Below are positions 23,457-35,938 of a stretch of 64,000 bases of DNA, in pieces (position 1 is the stretch's first letter; each line of letters begins with the position of its first letter). Source of the stretch: Zizania palustris (Eukaryota; Streptophyta; Magnoliopsida; Poales; Poaceae); NCBI GenBank assembly GCA_019279435.1, contig JAAALK010000082.1:10255455-10319454 (forward strand), read 5' to 3'. The translations under genes and the position numbers were made by a program. The notes beneath the pieces are model-generated. The model did not search any database. It was not told the origin of the DNA and was given only the letters and a program-made list of their open reading frames with translations.

Positions 23457-24764
23457 TCAGTTTTCCCGTTAGGTAATCTCGATCTACTATTGTTTTTACC
23501 TAAAGTCCAGAAAACCGCACCAAAAAAATTCCCCACCGAGAACCCCTTTGTGCCTTGCGATTTTAATTTCAGTTTTAACTTTGTTGAGTTCGTGTTCTTG
23601 GTCGAGTCTTGTTGCTGGTTTAGTCATCCCTCTGTGTCGTTTGAGTAGTAGTTGTTCTTGTGTCTCAAAAAAAAATTCCCCACCGAAAAACCCCCCCCCT
23701 TCCGCAACCCTATTTGTTTTCCACATCTGCTCTTTGTGACCCCCCTTCAGTAAAACAGGCATAACTTTTCGCTCGTTTGGAAGAAAAATCTGAAATTTTT
23801 TGAGCGTGTTCCTGACTCAATTTGGAGGGTACCCTAACCACAAAGGTCGGTTAGCCCTCACCAAAATCGCCAAAAAAAATCGGGAAGATAAAGAAAAAAA
23901 TTGGACAAAGTTTTTGCTCGCCGGACAGCGAACTTGTTTGAATTTTTGTGAGCCACATCCCACCTCAGTTGCAGGTGCCAATTTTTGTGGTTACTCCTCT
24001 GGTCATCCTTGTTTCAAAAAAAATAGAGTGAAAAAAAAGGAGAAAAAAAATATAAAAAAAAGGAGAAGCGGTCCTGTTATTTTGCTTGTCCGAACTCTTG
24101 TCCGAACTCCTGTCCGAACACTTGTCCGATCTGAGGAAGGCATTGGCTGTTTGTTGCTTGTCCGAACTCTTGTCCGAACTCCTGTCCGAACTCTTGTCCA
24201 ATCTGAGGCAGTCTTTGGCTGTTTGTTGCTTGTCCGATCTCTTGTCTGAACCTTTGTCCGAACTCTTGTCCGATCCGAACAGCAGCAAAAAAAAAAAATT
24301 GCTCAAACCCTTGTCCGATCACTTGTCCGATCTCTTGTCCGATCCCTTGTCCGATCTATAGAGAGCTGATTTTGGCCTGTGTTGCTTCCATTTGAGTTTT
24401 GGGCACATAGTTTACCTCTATTGCTTGAATTTTCACCTTGGGAGCGCTAAGGCCAGCAACTTTGACGAGTACTAGGGAATACTTATTGAACTTGGTTTAA
24501 CTGTTATTATTATCGCTAATCCTTGCTACTCACTTTGCCTTCCAAGCTACACCTTTCTCTTGGTCAGGACAGGATCATTTCTTGCAATTGTACACCACCC
24601 TCCACTTGGTTCATCACCTGTAGGCCGGTGACCTCCCTGCGGCGTGGTAAGAACACTTGCAAGCGTGGGTAAGGTGCTTGACGGATTGCTTCCACCACAC
24701 AACCACCACCTTACCTAGTTGTTTTACATAGGATTATTCTTTGTTGTTTTCTCTTTTCACTAAC
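23457..24764 (+). other. E3 untranslated leader
   Basis: 1.3 kb between PBS and gag with no credible ORF. It contains A-runs, two copies of aaaaattccccaccga (about 23525 and 23668), a minisatellite at 24080-24356, and several short upstream start codons. A long leader with packaging and dimerisation signals is usual for Gypsy elements, but no specific signal could be assigned. Confidence 0.7.
24080..24356 (+). repeat. E3 leader minisatellite (cttgtccgaact units)
   Basis: Tandem 10-12 base units of ttgtccgaactc or ttgtccgatctc type, arranged in higher-order blocks of about 72 bases that end in ggctgtttgttgc. Frames across it give artificial LSELLSEL-like repeats. Confidence 0.85.
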
Positions 24765-27700
24765 ATGGCAGATAACAGCGGCACCCCTCCATCTGATTTT
24801 AATGACTGTGTCTCACGGCGTGCTCTACTAGAGTCTCAGCGGCAGACCCAACATTCCATCGAACGTCTCGCGCGTACTGTGGCTGACCTAGTGGACCGAA
24901 TGACTGCCTTGGAAACATGATTGCCTGCTGCACGAGCCAACGATGAACATATTGAAGAGGAAGACGATCATATTGAAGAGGAAGACGACCTATCCTATGC
25001 CGGAAACAATGCCATTGACCCTGACGAGGCTGCACGTCATCGCTTTCAGTTCAACCGTCAAGGTATGGGCGGCCACCGCAACTGCCCTCCACGAGGTAAC
25101 AATGACAACCACAGGAACAATGATCCCTACTCTAAGGTAAAATTTTCAGTACCTCCTTTTGCTGGCACCTATGATCCAGATGCATATTTAGATTGGGAGA
25201 TGTCAGTCGAACAAAAATTTAATGCTCATATGGTTCCTGCTATCCACCGCGTGCGTTTAGCTACTAGTGACTTCACTGGATATGCTCTTCTTTGGTGGAC
25301 TGAAATAGTTCAGGTTGGAAATGAACCACAAACTTGGGATATGTTAAAACGGCAAATGCGTGGTAGATGGGTCCCTCCTTCATATAAACGTGATTTGAGA
25401 AAAAAATTGCAGCGCCTAAACCAAGGAAATAAATCGGTAGAGGAGTATTATCAGGAGTTGCAAATAGGTTGCATGCGTGCTGAAATTGAGGAGGACAATG
25501 AGGATAAAATGGCCCGTTTTTATGGTGGTTTAAGACGTGAAATTCAGGATATCATTGATTATAAAGAATACAATACTATCACTCGTCTTTTCCACCTTGC
25601 TATGCTTGCAGAAAAAGAATTGCAGGGTCGCCAACAACCACAACACAGCATGAGGACCAACATTGGTGGTGCTACTTCACGCTCAAGTGGGCAGCAGCAA
25701 CGACCACCCGCACCCCCTTCTCGACCGGCGGCTACATCAGCACCCTCTACAACTACAGCCCAGGTTGAGAGTTCCAAGACTGCAGCAACCAAGGCGCCAG
25801 CCAAGCCCACCTCCTCGGCAGCCTCTACTGCACGTTCTGCAGCGATCCAGTGTCACAGATGCAAAGGACTTGGCCATGTGATGAAAGACTGCCCTAGTCA
25901 GCGGGCTTATATTGCTACGGAAGACGGTGGCTATGTAAGTGCTAGTGATGTTGAAGATGAATATGCACTTGCTGCTAACATTGCAGGAGATGATGATACA
26001 TCCGATGATGACGCTGTTTTTACATCGGATACCTATGCCGACCATGAAGCACTTATTGTACAACGTGTTTTAAGCACTCACATGGAGCAGGACGACCGGG
26101 CACAACGGAACAATCTGTTTCAGACCTTCTTCCTCGTCAATGACCGCCGTGTACGTGTCATCATCGACAGTGGTAGTTGCAACAATTTGGTGAGCCTCGA
26201 CATGGTAACGAAGCTTCAACTTCCCACACGTGCACATCCACACCCTTACCATGTGCAGTGGTTCAACAATAGCGGTAAGGTCAAGGTAACACAAACTGCT
26301 CACATCAATTTTGCCATTGGTACATACTTAGGAGTTGCTGATTTTGATGTAGTACCAATGCAAGCATGTTCTCTGTTACTTGGTAGACCTTGGGAGTATG
26401 ATACTGATGCTACACACCATGGTAGGAGCAATAAGTATACATTTATGAACAAAGGAAAGAAAGTTACATTGCTTCCTATGACTCCTGCTGAAATTGTAAA
26501 ATTTGAACAAGAAAAACATGCTAGGGATGCACAAAAAAGCAAACAACCTTCTGAAAATCAGCAAGTAGCTAAGACGCTTTTGAGGCAACAGAAAGATAAA
26601 ATTGCTTCTCCTTCTTCATCACAAGTTATAAATCTGAAAGGGCGTGTCATGCTTGCAACTAAAACTGACCTTGCTGAAATTTGTGATGATACTCCCTTGC
26701 TATACGGCTTGATTTGCACAAACGTGTTGTTTTCACTTGCGAACATTCCTAGCACTGTTCCTGTTGCAGTCACTGACCTTTTGCAGGAGTTTAAAGATGT
26801 TTTTCCTGCTGAGATACCACCGGGGCTGCCACCGATACGCGGCATCGAGCACCAAATTGATTTGGTCCCGGGAGCGTCTCTTCCTAATCGTGCAGCGTAC
26901 CGTACCAATCCGGAGGAGACAAAAGAAATTGAGCGCCAAGTACAGGACCTTCTTGATCGTGGGTACGTCCGTGAAAGCCTTAGTCCTTGTGCAGTACCCG
27001 TTCTTTTGGTACCTAAGAAAGATGGTAGTTGGCGCATGTGTGTTGATTGTCGTGCTATTAATAATATCACCATTCGATATCGACACCCTATTCCTAGATT
27101 GGATGACATGCTTGATGAGCTTAGTGGTGCCATAATCTTTTCTAAGATCGATCTTCGTAGTGGCTACCACCAAATTCGCATGAAACTAGGTGATGAATGG
27201 AAAACTGCTTTTAAAACAAAGTTTGGATTATATGAGTGGCTTGTCATGCCTTTTGGACTTACTAATGCACCTAGTACCTTCATGCGTTTGATGAATGAAG
27301 TCCTACGGCACTTTATAGGACGCTTTGTGGTTGTATACTTTGATGATATCTTGGTTTATAGCAAGTCTCTCACTGAACATGTTGAACACCTACGTGCTGT
27401 TTTTTTTGCCCTCCGTGAAGCTAGAATGTTTGGTAACCTTGAGAAGTGCACGTTTTGCACGGATCGAGTTGTGTTTCTTGGCTATGTTGTCACTTCACAG
27501 GGTATTGAGGTCGACGCGGCAAAGGTAGAAGCCATCAACAGCTGGCCGCAACCCCAAACTATCACACAGGTACGTAGTTTTCTTGGTCTTGCAGGTTTCT
27601 ACCGGCGTTTTGTGAAAGATTTCAGCACCATAGCCGGTCCTTTACATGAGTTGACCAAGAAGGGAGTTACTTTTACTTGGGAACCAGCACAAGAACAAGC

Positions 27701-29645
27701 CTTTGCCACACTCAAGGATCGCCTTACACATGCACCTCTACTTCAGTTACCCGACTTCGGTAAGCCTTTTGAGTTAGAATGTGATGCTAGTGGTTTTGGA
27801 TTAGGAGGTGTGCTGCTGCAAGGAGGTAAACCCGTGGCCTATTTTAGTGAGAAATTACATGGCCCGCAGTTGAATTATTCTACCTATGATAAGGAATTAT
27901 ATGCCTTAGTGCGTGTGCTTGAAACTTGGCAACATTACCTTTTGCCTAAGGAGTTTATTATTCATTCCGATCATGAAGCATTGAAGCATATACATAGTCA
28001 AGCAAATCTGAATAAACGACATGCTAAATGGGTAGAATTTATTGAGACTTTTCCATATATCATTAAGCATAAGAAAGGGAAAGATAATGTGATTGCCGAT
28101 GCTTTATCTAGACGTTATACTTTGCTTTCTCAACTTGATTATAAGATCTTTGGTTTAGAAACATTGAAGGACATGTATGCTACTGATTTGGACTTCAAAG
28201 ATGCTTTTGCAAATTGTACCGATGACCGTGCTTGGAACAAATATGTGCTGAATAATGGATATCTTTTTCATGCTAACAAGTTATGTGTGCCGGCTAGCTC
28301 TCTTCGCTTGTTGTTATTGCAGGAAGCACATGGTGGTGGTTTGATGGGTCATTTTGGATCAAAGAAAACCAAAGATGTGCTGTCCACACACTTCTATTGG
28401 CCTAGGATGAGACGCGATGTTGAGCGCTATGTGGCACGATGCACTACTTGCAATAAAGCTAAGTCCCGTCTAAACCCACATGGTCTTTATATGCCTCTGC
28501 CCGTTCCTAGTGTACCTTGGGAGGATATTTCTATGGATTTTGTGTTAGGATTACCTAGAACTAGGAGGGGGAGAGATAGTATTTTTGTGGTGGTAGATCG
28601 TTTCTCTAAAATGGCGCATTTTATACCTTGTCACAAGAGCGACGACGCTACAAATGTTGCTGATTTGTTTTTTAGGGAGGTCGTACGCTTGCATGGAGTT
28701 CCCAATACCATCGTTTCAGATCGTGATGCCAAATTCTTAAGTCATTTTTGGAGGACGTTGTGGCATAAGTTGGGGACGAAGCTGCTGTTTTCTACTACTT
28801 GCCACCCCCAAACGGATGGACAAACGGAGGTCGTCAACCGCACATTGTCCACCATGTTGAGGGCTGTTTTGAAGACCAACTTGAAGCTTTGGGAAGAGTG
28901 TCTACCTCATATTGAGTTTGCATATAATAGGTCAGTACACTCCACTACTAAGGTAAGTCCGTTTCAAGTGGTCTATGGTTTTAATCCGCGTGCTCCTATT
29001 GATTTGCTACCATTACCACCATCTGAAAACTTGAATTTTGATGCTACTACACGTGCTGAATTATTGTTTAAGATGCATGAAACTACTAAAGCAAACATAG
29101 AGAAAATGAATGAGAAATATCGTGCTTATGGTAGTAAGGGTAGAAAAGAGATAACATTTGAACCGGGTGATCTTGTTTGGTTGCACTTGCGCCAGGATCG
29201 TTTTCCTGAATTACGAAAGTCTAAATTGATGCCCCGTGCTGATGGTCCTTTCCGTGTGCTTGAAAAGATAAATGACAATGCATATAAGCTTGAGTTGCCT
29301 GCAGCTTTTGGGGTTAGTCCCACATTTAACATTTCAGATTTAAAGCCCTATTTGGGAGATGATGATGAGTTTGAGTCGAGGACGACTCCAATTCAAGAGG
29401 GGGAGGATGATGAGGACATCACTTCACATGATACACACATGGAGCCTCCACCTACAATTCAACTACAAGGACCAATCACACGCGCCCGTGCCCGTCGCTT
29501 GAACCATGAGGTTAATTCGTTCCTTAGCAACTTTGATTATATTTGTTTGGATGGGATGCTACTGAATACTAGTGATATTGTGTTGCTTAGGAACATGGGA
29601 GATGGAATAGGAGAGTCGGAGTTGAAGACGGAGCCGCACGGATGA
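24765..29645 (+). CDS. E3 gag-pol polyprotein (one in-frame stop near the N-terminus)
   Basis: The natural start is ATG 24765 (MADNSGTPPSDFND). A TGA at 24918-24920 (codon 52) interrupts it, after which the frame is open for 1574 codons to the TGA at 29643. Order, with rough residues counted from 24921: gag core 72-230 (GYALLWWTEIV), CCHC knuckle at about 311 (CHRCKGLGHVMKDC), protease at about 414 (IIDSGSCNNLVS), RT about 640-850 with FSKIDLRSGYHQIRM and FDDILVYSK, RNase H from 950 (CDASGFGLGG), integrase HHCC about 1137-1180, and catalytic core MDFVLGLPRTRRG, SDRDAKF and HPQTDGQTEVVN. The tail GPITRARARRLNHEVNSFLS lies in the 3' LTR. I see no canonical chromodomain; the tail is CRM-like. 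It could still be expressed from a downstream ATG or supplied in trans. Confidence 0.93.
29394..29407 (+). other. E3 polypurine tract
   Basis: aagagggggagga directly before the 3' LTR start TGATGAGG, inside the pol coding frame. Confidence 0.85.
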
Positions 29646-30316
29646 TTTGAAGTCAAGAATTCGCTGGTTCGTACTACATCGACCACCATTCACCAAAATG
29701 GGCATAACTTCCTCATACGAAGTCCGATTGGCGCGTTCTTGGACTTTTTGGAAAGCTGAGGAGAAGACGGATCTTTTGCCGTTGGTTTCACATCATTTGG
29801 AGTCTCGAGTCGACCTATGTATTTAAAACAGTCCTGCGTGACAGAACTGGGCCGTGTTGGCCATAATTTGAGTCTGTACGTCTTCTAGCCCACAGCCCAA
29901 GTCTGTTCCCCTTCCACAGGCCGCCGCCCTATATATTCTCACGCCAGCCACCTCTAGGGTTAGGTTTTGCTTTGTTGCATCTACACTGTTGTGTTTAGAT
30001 CCCGCCTCTTGCACCGGACCGATTGGCTGCTGCATTGGCGTTTGTGAAACCTCACCTTATCCTCGTTTGTCTGTGATTTGGCATTCGATTTGTATCCTTC
30101 CTGTTCTTGCTTGTGTTCTTGGGTTCGCTTGCAGGAATTAGCCTTCGTGGCGAGGTCAATCGCGTTCTGCGTGGTTGATAACCAACGGAGACAGTGGTGT
30201 AACGATTGCAAGGTTTTGATCCGCCGGACCGGAGCCTTGGATCGCCAACGTCGAGATTCTCCACCAACCCAAGTTTATCCTTTACCTAGCGGAAGATCGG
30301 GACCACTCCCCCATCA
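29408..30316 (+). repeat. E3 3' LTR
   Basis: 909 bp, differing from the 5' LTR at about four bases by eye. It encodes the last 78 residues of pol and the stop. Confidence 0.95.
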
Positions 30317-30321
30317 CTTCT
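30317..30321 (+). repeat. Target site duplication of E3, right copy (cttct)
   Basis: Identical to 22529-22533. E1 gag resumes here. Confidence 0.92.
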
Positions 30322-31364
30322 TTAACTCATCGGCAGATGGAATGACTTGACCTTTAGGTAACCTAAGAAGCTGACTTTTTAAGAGAAAATAAAATATTTT
30401 ATCACACTTAGTTATATCAAATGAGTACTTGACCTCGCTAGGTCGATTCTTTGTGGGAGACGGTCGTAACTCGGAGCAAGTGACAGGTTTATTCTTAGCA
30501 TTCCAAACCCATTGGGTCGTCTACATGTTGGTCGAATCCTCCTCTTTTGATTCCTCCTCGTCAAAGAGTTCCATGATGTGGATTTCAGCCCTAGGCTTGT
30601 TAAACATCTTAATAAACTTCTTATCTTTGGTTCGGCCTTCTTGGACCAGAGCCTGCTGTAAAACTTGGCTAACTTCTAAAAAGTTCTGGTTGTCTAACCT
30701 TTCTTTAATCTCGGAATGCAACCCATTAAGGCTAAAACATCGGTTTCTAGTATCCCTAAAATGCTTGATGTATTCAGAGGCATTCTCGTTAGATTTCTGC
30801 TTAACCGATGTCAAGTGTGAAAGCCTAAGTTCTGTCTCACCCGTGTAAAATTAATCATGGAATTTCTGCTCTAAATCATCCCACGTCTGAATAGAGTTCG
30901 GCGGGAGCGCCGAAAACCATGTGAAAGCGGTGCCGGATAGCGAGAGAGAAAATAGTCTTACTTTTAGAGCATATATCCCGCTAACTTCTCCACATTGTGT
31001 CAAAAATTGACTAACGTGCTCTAGTGTGGTTTTGCTACCCTCGTCGTCGAACTTAGTGAATTCAGGTATTCTATAGCCGCAGGGGTAGGGTATTGTATCG
31101 AAATGATCGGGGTATGGCTTACGGTAAACCCTAACCCATCCCTTGGGCACGAAGCTAGCACACTCTCTGAATAGTGTGCGGACCCGCTCCTCTATGTCAT
31201 CTTGGCATGTTGCCTGTGCGCGCCACTCATGCGGGGGCGCGACACGTGGTGGGATATCGGCGTGTCGGCCATGGGCCTCTTCCCTGCGCATTATCTGTAT
31301 GACGTGCTCGTGTCTGGGTGCCTGTGGATGTGGTGGGGGCAGCGCGGGTACCGGTGCAGGTGGT
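30317..31364 (-). pseudogene. E1 gag N-terminal part
   Basis: Read on the minus strand from the E4 junction: PHEWRAQATCQDDIEERVRT, KPYPDHFDTIPYP, then the retrotransposon gag core ALKVRLFSLSLSGTAFTWF and WDDLEQKFHD with a stop at 30851. It continues in frame after the stop (HLTSVKQKSNENASEYIKHF, CFSLNGLHSEIKERL, 30814-30521), then towards LRLPKGQ near 30345, where E3 interrupts it. The remainder is at 22528. The true gag start lies beyond E4, outside the window. Confidence 0.82.
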
Positions 31365-32936
31365 TGTAGGACCGAAAGTAGCGACCAGAGGGGGGGTGAA
31401 TGGGCGCCTAAAAAGTTCTTTCGAATCAATGACCTGCTCCCAAAACCCAACGCACCTCAAAAGATGCCTATAGTGTCGAAGCCTGCTTCAAAGTCTGCGG
31501 ATTCGAAGCCTGCAGATGCTAAGCCTGCAGATTCAAAGTCTGCTAATTCAAAGCCTGCAGATTCGAAGTATGCAGATTCGAAGTATGCAGATTCGAAGCC
31601 TGCAGATTCGAAGTATGCAGATTCGAAGCCTGCAGATTCGAAGTATGCAGATTCGAAGCCTACAGATTCGAAGTATGCAGATTTGAAGTATGCAGATTCG
31701 AAGCCTGCAGATTCGAAGTATGCAGATTCGAAGCCTGTAGATTTGAAGTATGCAGATTCGAAGCCTGCAGATTCGAAGTATGCAGATTCGAAGTATGCAG
31801 ATTCGAAGCCTGCAGATTCGAAGTCTGCTGATTCGAAGCCTGCAGATTCGAAATCTGCTGATTCGAAGTCTGCAGATTCGAAGCCTGCAGATTCGAAGTC
31901 TGCTGATTCGAAGTCTGCAGATTAGAAGCCTGCAGATTTGAAGCCTGCTTCACAGAGTTGGACTTCACACAAGAAAAGGGACTTTGGCCCTGTCAACTCG
32001 ATCAAAAAGGTACGCAGTAAAAAGCAAGCTATAGTACCAGTGTACTGTTGCTACAGAGAAGTAGTACTACTTGCAATAGCAAGAACTAGTACTACTTGCG
32101 TGAAGAACAGAAGCAACAGAAGCACCAAAACTCAGGAATAAATTTGTTGTGCGCAACAAAATGAAACAGCAGAGCTAATAATGAGATGCTACACATGAAG
32201 CAGAAGGAATAGAATCATCCAAAATAGGGAACAAATAGGATGAACAGCAGCAAGCAGCCTGGCGGCCCACACACAGGAGAGAGAAACTTCAGGAAGCAAA
32301 AGTGACCTAATAGATTGAAAAGTGAATTCTGGAAGGGTAGTCCAACCCTAGGGATTGGGGCCCTATTTATAGGTTGTCCAATGGCCTAGAATATTCCACC
32401 AGCCTCTTAGGGTTTTTACAGACGCTAAAATAAAGGAAAAGACTCAACTGCCCTTAGGAATTTTTACAGACACGACTGACTGACTGTGGGCCTAGAGATA
32501 CAGATGAATTATCCGGAAGCTAAGCTTTCGTAGCGACTACGGCTTCTCTTCTGGACAGTCTGATACAAGATCAACGGTTGTCAGTTTTGCGCCGAAACTG
32601 ACAGCCTCCACCGACTTTGCACCAGGTACCCGGATTGGGCCGGCCTGATTCCGCAGATCTCTCAGCCCAGCAATCACTCACCGCCCGTGTACCTGAGTCA
32701 ATCCTGTTCAACAGCCCAGTGGGTCTTCTGTTGCTCCTGGCCCATGTACCCGGATTAGGCCAGCCCGACTTCGCAGCCTCCTCTGCCCGACAGTCGCTTG
32801 CTGCCTGTGTACCTGAGTCACACGCGGCCCATGAAACAGCAGATCTCCTTTCTTCTTCTGTCCTCTTTGACTATCGTTGACAATGACTCATCACATCTGG
32901 AGCCATGAGGCCCACGCTATTTAGCATGGCTCCTCA
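31365..32936 (-). repeat. E4 3' LTR (diverged, with minisatellite)
   Basis: 1572 bp. It starts TGAGGAGCCATGC at 32936 and ends TTTCGGTCCTACA at 31365 on the minus strand, as in E7 and E8. It is about 400 bases shorter than the others: the TTCGAA-rich R-U5 region is replaced by a 15-base tandem array. A TATA box (TATAAATA, minus) is at 32364-32371. Confidence 0.9.
31485..31950 (+). repeat. 15-bp minisatellite in E4 LTR
   Basis: About 30 tandem copies of gattcgaagcctgca or gattcgaagtatgca. The 15-base period keeps frames open on both strands (ADSKP/ADSKY repeats on plus, QASNL/HTSNL repeats on minus). These are artefacts, not genes. Confidence 0.93.
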
Positions 32937-34274
32937 ATCTCCCCCTTGATGAGTGCATTGTCAACACTTCACTTCTTCATCTCTTCAAAATCTGCAAGCA
33001 ACAGTGGAAACACAAAAACAAAACACAAGAAAACAAAGAAGAAGAAAAATAAGGTAAAAGTTTAACCCTAATGACCAAAAGCCGAACAAAAGCAAGAAGC
33101 AGTCATTATGGTTAACCAAAGGTAAAAGCTCAGAATGAGTGCGATCTCAAAAACATCAACAAGGATATCAAAAGAGTATGTGAGACAAAAAAACTCCCCC
33201 TCGAACGCTTATCCCAAAATTTCTCCCCCTTGTTGACAAGTGAACTCATCAAGCACTCAAAAGAGACACAGACTCCCCCTGAAACGCAACTCCCCCTCAA
33301 AATATGCAATGAATGCAACTAGGTGCATGAGGAGTGAATAAAGCATGCTTCTCAGATATGATTGACTGTAATTACAACATCTAACAAGTAGAGCAAAAGA
33401 CAAATTATCTAGGACACGTGGCATGATCAGTGCAACAGATGATATCTAAAGAAAGTCATTAGCACGCATGTTCCAGTTTTTGCAAACAAAAGCATCACCA
33501 CATTTTCCAGTAAACAAGCAAGGTAAAGCATGAGATGCAAAAGCTATCTGATATCTACCAAGATAAGCATTATCGAAAACAAAGTGCTTCAGCAAACTTG
33601 TTATCATTTCATTTTTCATGCTTTTTCTCTTTCCTTTTTCATTTTTGCCAGGGGTTATTTGCATGTCAAACCTTATGCTAACCGACCAAGTCAAGCCTAG
33701 GCCAGAACTGGACCATCAGAAGCTTAAGACATTTGGTGTTGGCAGACACTACACTGTCCTAGTTCATACCAAAGTGCTATGGTACGTAGTCCAGAACAAT
33801 GTAATGCGACAAAGCAAACCCACCTGGATCTTTTCAAGTTATGCATAAAAAGGCATGGAATTTACATTTTTCTTGATTTTTATCATTTTTAACGCACATT
33901 TCCATGTTTTAAAGCAGAAAGATGTCCAAGTTGCATGTTTGCATCTAAGTCAGGAACTAGCTACCAGGCATGTTAACAAATAGCAAGAACATTCAGCCTA
34001 CGCATGCTAGTTACCAGAAGCAATGGTGATCATGTTTTAAAGTTTAAAGCATAAAAGCCATGCATATGACAGATATCAGACATATCAAGTGAACTGGACC
34101 AAAGCATGATCATTGACAAGTATTCAAGAGCATGTACCAGCTAGAATAAGTAAAGCAGTTCAATCATATAACAGAAGCATCTCTAAGGTGTGATATGTGA
34201 ATATGCAAGATATGAACACACACAAAAAGACTCAAGAAAAGAGTAAAGAAGAAAGAAAAAAGATGCAAAATATC
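32937..34274 (-). other. E4 3' UTR with repeated polypurine tracts
   Basis: There is no ORF. Purine tracts of the form aagggggag (minus) occur next to the LTR and several more times between 32937 and 33300. The rest aligns by eye with the 3' UTRs of E7 and E8. Confidence 0.8.
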
Positions 34275-35933
34275 CTAGAAAGGATACACAACACCCAAAT
34301 CACCTCGTAAACGCTCAAAAGTAGATTGATCTAGGGGTTTGGTGAAAATATCAGCCAACTGATGATGGGTATCAACATGAACAAGGTCAATGACACCTTT
34401 CTCATATTGATCCCGCAAAAAGTGAAAGCGCACATCAATGTGTTTGGTTTTTGAATGGAGACATGGGTTTTTCCCTACACTAATTGCACTGGTGCTCTCG
34501 CAAAACAAAGGAACTCTGGTAGGAAAGAACAACCCAAAATCTCGCAGAGTGGAAATCATCCAAACCAACTGTGAGCAGCAGCTGGCAGCAGCTACATACT
34601 CAGCCTCAGTGGTCGAAAGAGCAACTCCAGATTGCTTTCGAGAAGACCAAGAGACAAGAGAAGAACCAAGAAACTGGCAAGTACCGGAAGTCGACTTGCG
34701 ATCCAACCGGCACCCACCAAAGTCAGCGTTCGAAAAGCCAGATAAATCAAGAGATGATGATGTTGAATAATAAAGACCAAGATCAGGCGCATAAGTGAGA
34801 TACCTGAAGATGCGCTTGACAGCCTGCCGATGAGACACGCGTGGTGAAGACTGGAAGCGCGCGCATAGTCCCACGGCGAACTGTATGTCTGGCCTCATTG
34901 CCGTCAACTACAGCAGCGAACCGATCATCCCTCGAAATTCTCTCTCGTTGACCTTGACACCACTCTCGTCCTTGTCCAAGCCCCCAGATGTGCTCATTGG
35001 GGTCATCTGAGGCTTCAGCTCTCCACCAAAGTCGAATTTCTTCAACATGTCCCGAGTGTACTTACCCTGGTGGATGAAAGTGTCGTCCTTGGTCTACTTG
35101 ATCTGGAGCCCTAGGAAGTACTTGAGCTCACCCATGAGGCTCATTTCAAACTCACTGTGCATCTACTCAGAAAACTTGGACACAAGATCATTAGTAGTAC
35201 CGCCAAAGATAATATCGTCCATGTAAATCTGAGCGACCAAGAAATCTGAAGCATCTCTGAGCAGGAAAAGAGTTTTATTCACCGAACCCATCACAAAGCC
35301 CTTCCCCAACAAAAATTGCTTCAACCGGTCATACCAAGCCCTAGGGGCTTGCTTCAACCCGTATAAAGCTTTCTGCAGCTTAAAAACATGTCGAGGAAAC
35401 TTAGGGTTCTCAAAACCGAGGGGCTGCCTAACATAAACCTCCTCCTCTATGTACCCGTTCAGAAAAGCACTCTTGACGTCCATTTGAAAAAGCTTAAAAC
35501 CCTTCGAAGCAGCAAAAGCTAAGAGAATGCGAATGGACTCAAGACGGGCAACAGGGGCAAAGGTTTCTTCAAAATCAATACCCTCCTTCTGGCAAAAACC
35601 CTAGGCAACTAGTCGAGCTTTGTTGCGCACCACAACCCCATCTTCACCTTGCTTGTTCTTGAACACCCACTTGGGGCCTATGGGGTTGCATCCGGGTGGC
35701 AGCTCAACCAGTGTCCAAAACCGATTGCGGACAAAATTCTCAAGCTCTTCTTGCATGGCATTAATCCAATTAGAATCAGAAAGAGCATGAGAAACGTCTC
35801 TGGGCTCAAAGGATGCAACAAAAGCAGATTCAGCAAACAAAGCAAGAGAGTTACCAGATGAACGCAAAGTTCTCTCAGTTAAATCACCGATGATGAGCTC
35901 TGAGGGGTGATCACGCTGAACTTCTCGGGTTCC
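34275..35933 (-). pseudogene. E4 pol remnant: reverse transcriptase and RNase H
   Basis: Copia RT on the minus strand (GCNPIGPKWVFKNKQGEDGV, MDVKSAFLNGYIEEEVYVRQ, YGLKQAPRAWYDRL, IYMDDIIFGG), then RNase H (GCRLDRKSTSGTCQFLG, ALSTTEAEYVAAASCC, KHIDVRFHFLRDQ) ending at 34275. Four in-frame stops: 35601-35603, 35163-35165 and 35094-35096 (all TAG where E8 has CAG), and 34908-34910 (TAG where E8 has TAC). Gag and integrase are beyond E5. Confidence 0.92.
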
Positions 35934-35938
35934 CTGGT

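Larger units (their letters stand above)
22534..30316 (+). mobile_element. E3: complete CRM-type Gypsy element
   Basis: 7.78 kb, with LTRs of exactly 909 bp each (22534-23442 and 29408-30316), TSD cttct, initiator-Met PBS, one long gag-pol frame and a polypurine tract. LTRs start TGATG and end CATCA. The last 78 codons of pol lie inside the 3' LTR. An LTR start TGATGAGGACATC and an integrase tail overlapping the LTR are features of the CRM clade of chromoviruses, which includes grass centromeric retrotransposons; that assignment is inference. By eye the LTRs differ at about four positions, so insertion is recent. One stop at codon 52 of gag is the only visible lesion. Confidence 0.93.
31365..35938 (-). 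mobile_element. E4: Sirevirus-type Copia element, 3' part, interrupted by E5
   Basis: Minus-strand 3' LTR (31365-32936), polypurine tracts, a long 3' UTR, and pol up to 35938. It is homologous to intact E8. Left flank gtggt (31360-31364) is the candidate target duplication; the partner is out of the window. E5 enters after ctggt at 35934-35938. Four stops in pol and an altered LTR mark it as old. Confidence 0.88.

Noticed and set aside
24086..24361. LSELLSEL-type repeat ORF
   Set aside because: Translation of the E3 leader minisatellite.
31143..31925. 260-residue plus-strand ORF with ADSKP/ADSKY repeats
   Set aside because: It crosses the E1/E4 junction and is made of antisense gag plus a 15-bp minisatellite; the open frame follows from the repeat period.
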